7,684 nucleotides of DNA, from positions 1 to 7,684 of the forward strand of contig CAMPKG010000163.1 of assembly GCA_946887085.1 (NCBI GenBank), in the 5' to 3' direction. The notes below the pieces were generated by a model that was given only the letters and a program-made list of their open reading frames with translations, made no database searches and was not told where the DNA came from. Below, in pieces: positions 6,963-7,684 of the stretch; positions within the stretch are counted from its first letter, which is position 1; each line of letters opens with the position of its first letter. The position numbers and the translations under genes are program-made. Source of the DNA: an uncultured Sphingobacteriales bacterium. GTDB taxonomy: Bacteria > Bacteroidota > Bacteroidia > Chitinophagales > Chitinophagaceae.

Positions 6963-7292
6963 TTATTCGACCGTCAAATTCAATTCAGCTTTCTTTTCCA
7001 GGTAGCAGTCGAGGTCAGTATATAATACCCTGCTGTTGTCAGATCTGTAACGGGCGAGGAGGATAACGTCATAACAAGGACAGGCGTACATATCTCCGGA
7101 AATCGCGGGCTGCACGCCTTCAAGATATTGATGGGCAAATAGCCATTTTTTGACGTCGTCATGCGGAACAACCATCACGCATTCGATGATGCTGATATCC
7201 GTAGGTTCGGTAGTCAGTGCATGACCTACCAGGAATTGGTGCTTGAGGCAAACTGCCGAAGCCTCTGCCAGTGTGAGTGATTCTGCTCTCAT
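6963..7292 (-). CDS. Conserved-looking hypothetical protein, Cys/His-rich (109 aa)
   Basis: I do not recognise a family. The product looks like a small soluble alpha/beta protein without signal peptide or membrane helix. It opens with a helix (SLTLAEASAVCLKHQFLVG), followed by a strand-like IIECVMVVP (36-43), a helix around VKKWLFAHQYLEG, then YACPCYDVILLARY (69-82) and a final charged helix (DCYLEKKAEL). It has five Cys (15, 38, 71, 73, 96) and four His (18, 24, 44, 54), including a CPC motif, which is notable for its size; metal binding is only a possibility. The start at 7292 has a run of six Gs (7299-7304) at 6-nt spacing that could act as a ribosome site. It converges on the DUF4340-like gene with an 8-nt gap, and a long structured leader lies upstream. 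The coding call rests on an intact frame and protein-like composition. Confidence 0.72.
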   Translation of the reverse strand: MRAESLTLAEASAVCLKHQFLVGHALTTEPTDISIIECVMVVPHDDVKKWLFAHQYLEGVQPAISGDMYACPCYDVILLARYRSDNSRVLYTDLDCYLEKKAELNLTVE

Positions 7293-7365
7293 ATATATCC
7301 CCCCAGGGTTGTTGCTGTTCTATTACAAGCAGCAAGTTTTCATATGCAATCTAACAAAACCGCCG

Positions 7366-7381
7366 TTGTATTACAAAAATT
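7366..7381 (-). promoter_or_regulatory. Weak -7-like element overlapping a small dyad upstream of the 109-aa gene
   Basis: Minus-strand AATTTTTG (7374-7381) differs from TAnnTTTG by one base and could be a gene-proximal promoter with a leader of about 75 nt. It overlaps an 11-bp dyad TTGTA-T-TACAA (7366-7376). Part of this, TATTACAA, recurs at 7321-7328 (48-bp spacing). An operator over a promoter would look like this, but each element is short and no -33 is visible. Confidence 0.2.
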
Positions 7382-7414
7382 GTGGAAAACATACCGGTCT
7401 GGTGCGGCTGTTAG

Positions 7415-7471
7415 AAAAATAATGGGCGCAGGTTGGTAGCACTGATCTCAAGGTACGGCCATGCACCCATT
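7415..7471 (-). terminator. Terminator-like hairpin with U tail in the leader of the 109-aa gene
   Basis: On the minus strand AATGGGTGCA (7471 down to 7462) pairs over all ten positions with TGCGCCCATT (7430 down to 7421), using one G-U pair, and ATTTTT follows at once. On the plus strand the wobble becomes an A-C mismatch and no T run follows, which favours the minus-strand reading. The 31-nt loop is longer than usual and contains the whole 3' arm of helix P1, so a pseudoknot or competition is possible. It ends about 120 nt before the start of the 109-residue gene. Confidence 0.42.
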
Positions 7472-7556
7472 CATCAAATACTACGCCTGCGCTTTATCGC
7501 AAGCGAAGCATTATATCCACTGATGATTCTTAATTAAGGCCGTTCTTTGAGATCAG
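7442..7556. repeat. Long imperfect inverted repeat (19-position arms)
   Basis: CTGATCTCAA (7442-7451) is the exact reverse complement of TTGAGATCAG (7547-7556), and just inside it ACGGCC (7455-7460) is the exact reverse complement of GGCCGT (7538-7543). The 3-nt steps between (GGT and TCT) give one G-C, one G-T and one T-T on the plus strand. The arms enclose 77 nt. No target-site duplication of useful length flanks it, so a MITE-like origin is not supported by what is visible. Confidence 0.7.
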
Positions 7557-7672
7557 GATAATAGCTAACGCTAATATAGTTTGGCTTTCGCCCAGTATTT
7601 CGGAGAACTTATCGACGTTAAAATCTCATAAAAAAGAGGTAACCGTCATTCCGCAGCTTTTACCGCGGGCAG

Positions 7673-7680
7673 CAAAAATA
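7673..7680 (-). promoter_or_regulatory. Candidate -7 promoter element for the minus-strand leader
   Basis: Read on the minus strand this is TATTTTTG, a perfect TAnnTTTG. It would start transcription near 7667, pointing into the structured region and on to the 109-residue gene, giving a leader of about 375 nt. The -33 position lies beyond the window edge and cannot be judged. An ATG at 7680-7682 on the plus strand overlaps it, so the bases could also be the start of a gene to the right. Confidence 0.4.
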
Positions 7681-7684
7681 TGGA

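Larger units (their letters stand above)
7412..7667 (-). ncRNA. Candidate structured leader RNA or sRNA upstream of the 109-aa gene
   Basis: The 7293-7684 stretch carries no convincing coding frame but dense complementary segments. On the minus strand, from a predicted start near 7667, it offers these helices. P1 joins 7538-7556 with 7442-7460 and has 10 unbroken pairs plus a further 6-bp block. P2 joins 7521-7526 with 7471-7476 (6 bp), and P3 joins 7501-7505 with 7490-7494 (5 bp). A terminator-like stem joins 7462-7471 with 7421-7430 (10 bp including one G-U), followed by AUUUUUC. A competing 7-bp helix joins 7486-7492 with 7426-7432. The competing helix would break the terminator, a transcription-attenuator layout. 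I match it to no known riboswitch class. It may instead be a free small RNA ending near 7412, or a palindromic repeat element. Boundaries are estimates. Confidence 0.33.

Noticed and set aside
7426..7442. A tRNA D-arm-like string (GCGC, then AGGTTGGTA, then GCAC) on the plus strand.
   Set aside because: No acceptor stem precedes it, no anticodon stem-loop follows at the right spacing, and no TTCRA-type T-arm is present. The D stem also has a C-A mismatch. It is better explained as part of the inverted-repeat structure.
7529..7538. 10-bp palindrome CTTAATTAAG.
   Set aside because: It is a short AT-rich self-complementary string that gives no loop in RNA. It overlaps one arm edge of the larger inverted repeat and needs no separate explanation.
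7549..7557. Minus-strand CCTGATCTC resembles the 3' core of a TPP riboswitch (ACCUGAUCUGG).
   Set aside because: The required CUGAGA element and the following GGAUAAUGCCAGCGUAGGGA-type segment are absent in the right order, so the match is only a short coincidence.
7412..7667. Whether the structured region is tmRNA, RNase P RNA, SRP RNA or 6S RNA.
   Set aside because: The tell-tale conserved strings of tmRNA, RNase P and SRP RNA (tmRNA ends, GAGGAAAGUCC-type P RNA core, GGAA-loop SRP domain) are not seen on either strand. The stem order does not fit the 6S central-bubble rod.

Overview
The window looks like chromosomal core sequence from a Bacteroidota bacterium, most likely a Chitinophagaceae-like member. 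Three things suggest this. GldF and GldG proteins, essentially confined to this phylum, are encoded here. A GH3-family enzyme, EngB and a menaquinone-type UbiE/MenG sit together. Several gene starts are preceded by the Bacteroidota -7 promoter element TAnnTTTG, while classical Shine-Dalgarno sites are mostly absent. Base composition is even, and no transposase, integrase, phage gene, rRNA, recognisable tRNA or CRISPR array was seen.

Layout. Positions 2-1456 (+) hold a GH3-family adenylating enzyme whose first codons lie left of the window. It converges on engB (1468-2085, -), an essential ribosome-assembly GTPase. engB diverges from ubiE/menG (2113-2865, +), the last methylation step of menaquinone synthesis. 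Positions 2866-3051 form an AT-rich intergenic region with several dyads, a likely terminator and a promoter. They lead to a 61-residue membrane protein of unknown function (3052-3237, +) with its own hairpin terminator. A consensus -7 element at 3310-3317 then starts a tight three-gene operon: gldF (3351-4100), gldG (4111-5859) and a DUF4340-like membrane-anchored periplasmic protein (5872-6954), separated by only 10-12 nt. GldF and GldG are the membrane permease and the membrane-anchored extracytoplasmic component of an ABC-2-type system whose ATPase (GldA-like) is not in the window. The DUF4340-like protein is probably a third part of it.

The right end is the least ordinary region. A 109-residue protein of unknown function, rich in Cys and His, is encoded at 6963-7292 (-). 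Upstream of it (7293-7684) lie about 390 nt without any convincing open reading frame but with dense inverted-repeat structure. Read on the minus strand, this contains a perfect -7 element (7673-7680), a long 19-position helix (7442-7460 with 7538-7556), a terminator-like hairpin with a U tail (7421-7471, tail to 7415), and a GC-rich 7-bp helix that uses the same bases as the terminator's 3' arm. This resembles a terminator/antiterminator leader, or a small RNA, ahead of the 109-residue gene. It is the best candidate here for something undescribed, but it rests on pairing seen by eye and needs covariation and transcript data.
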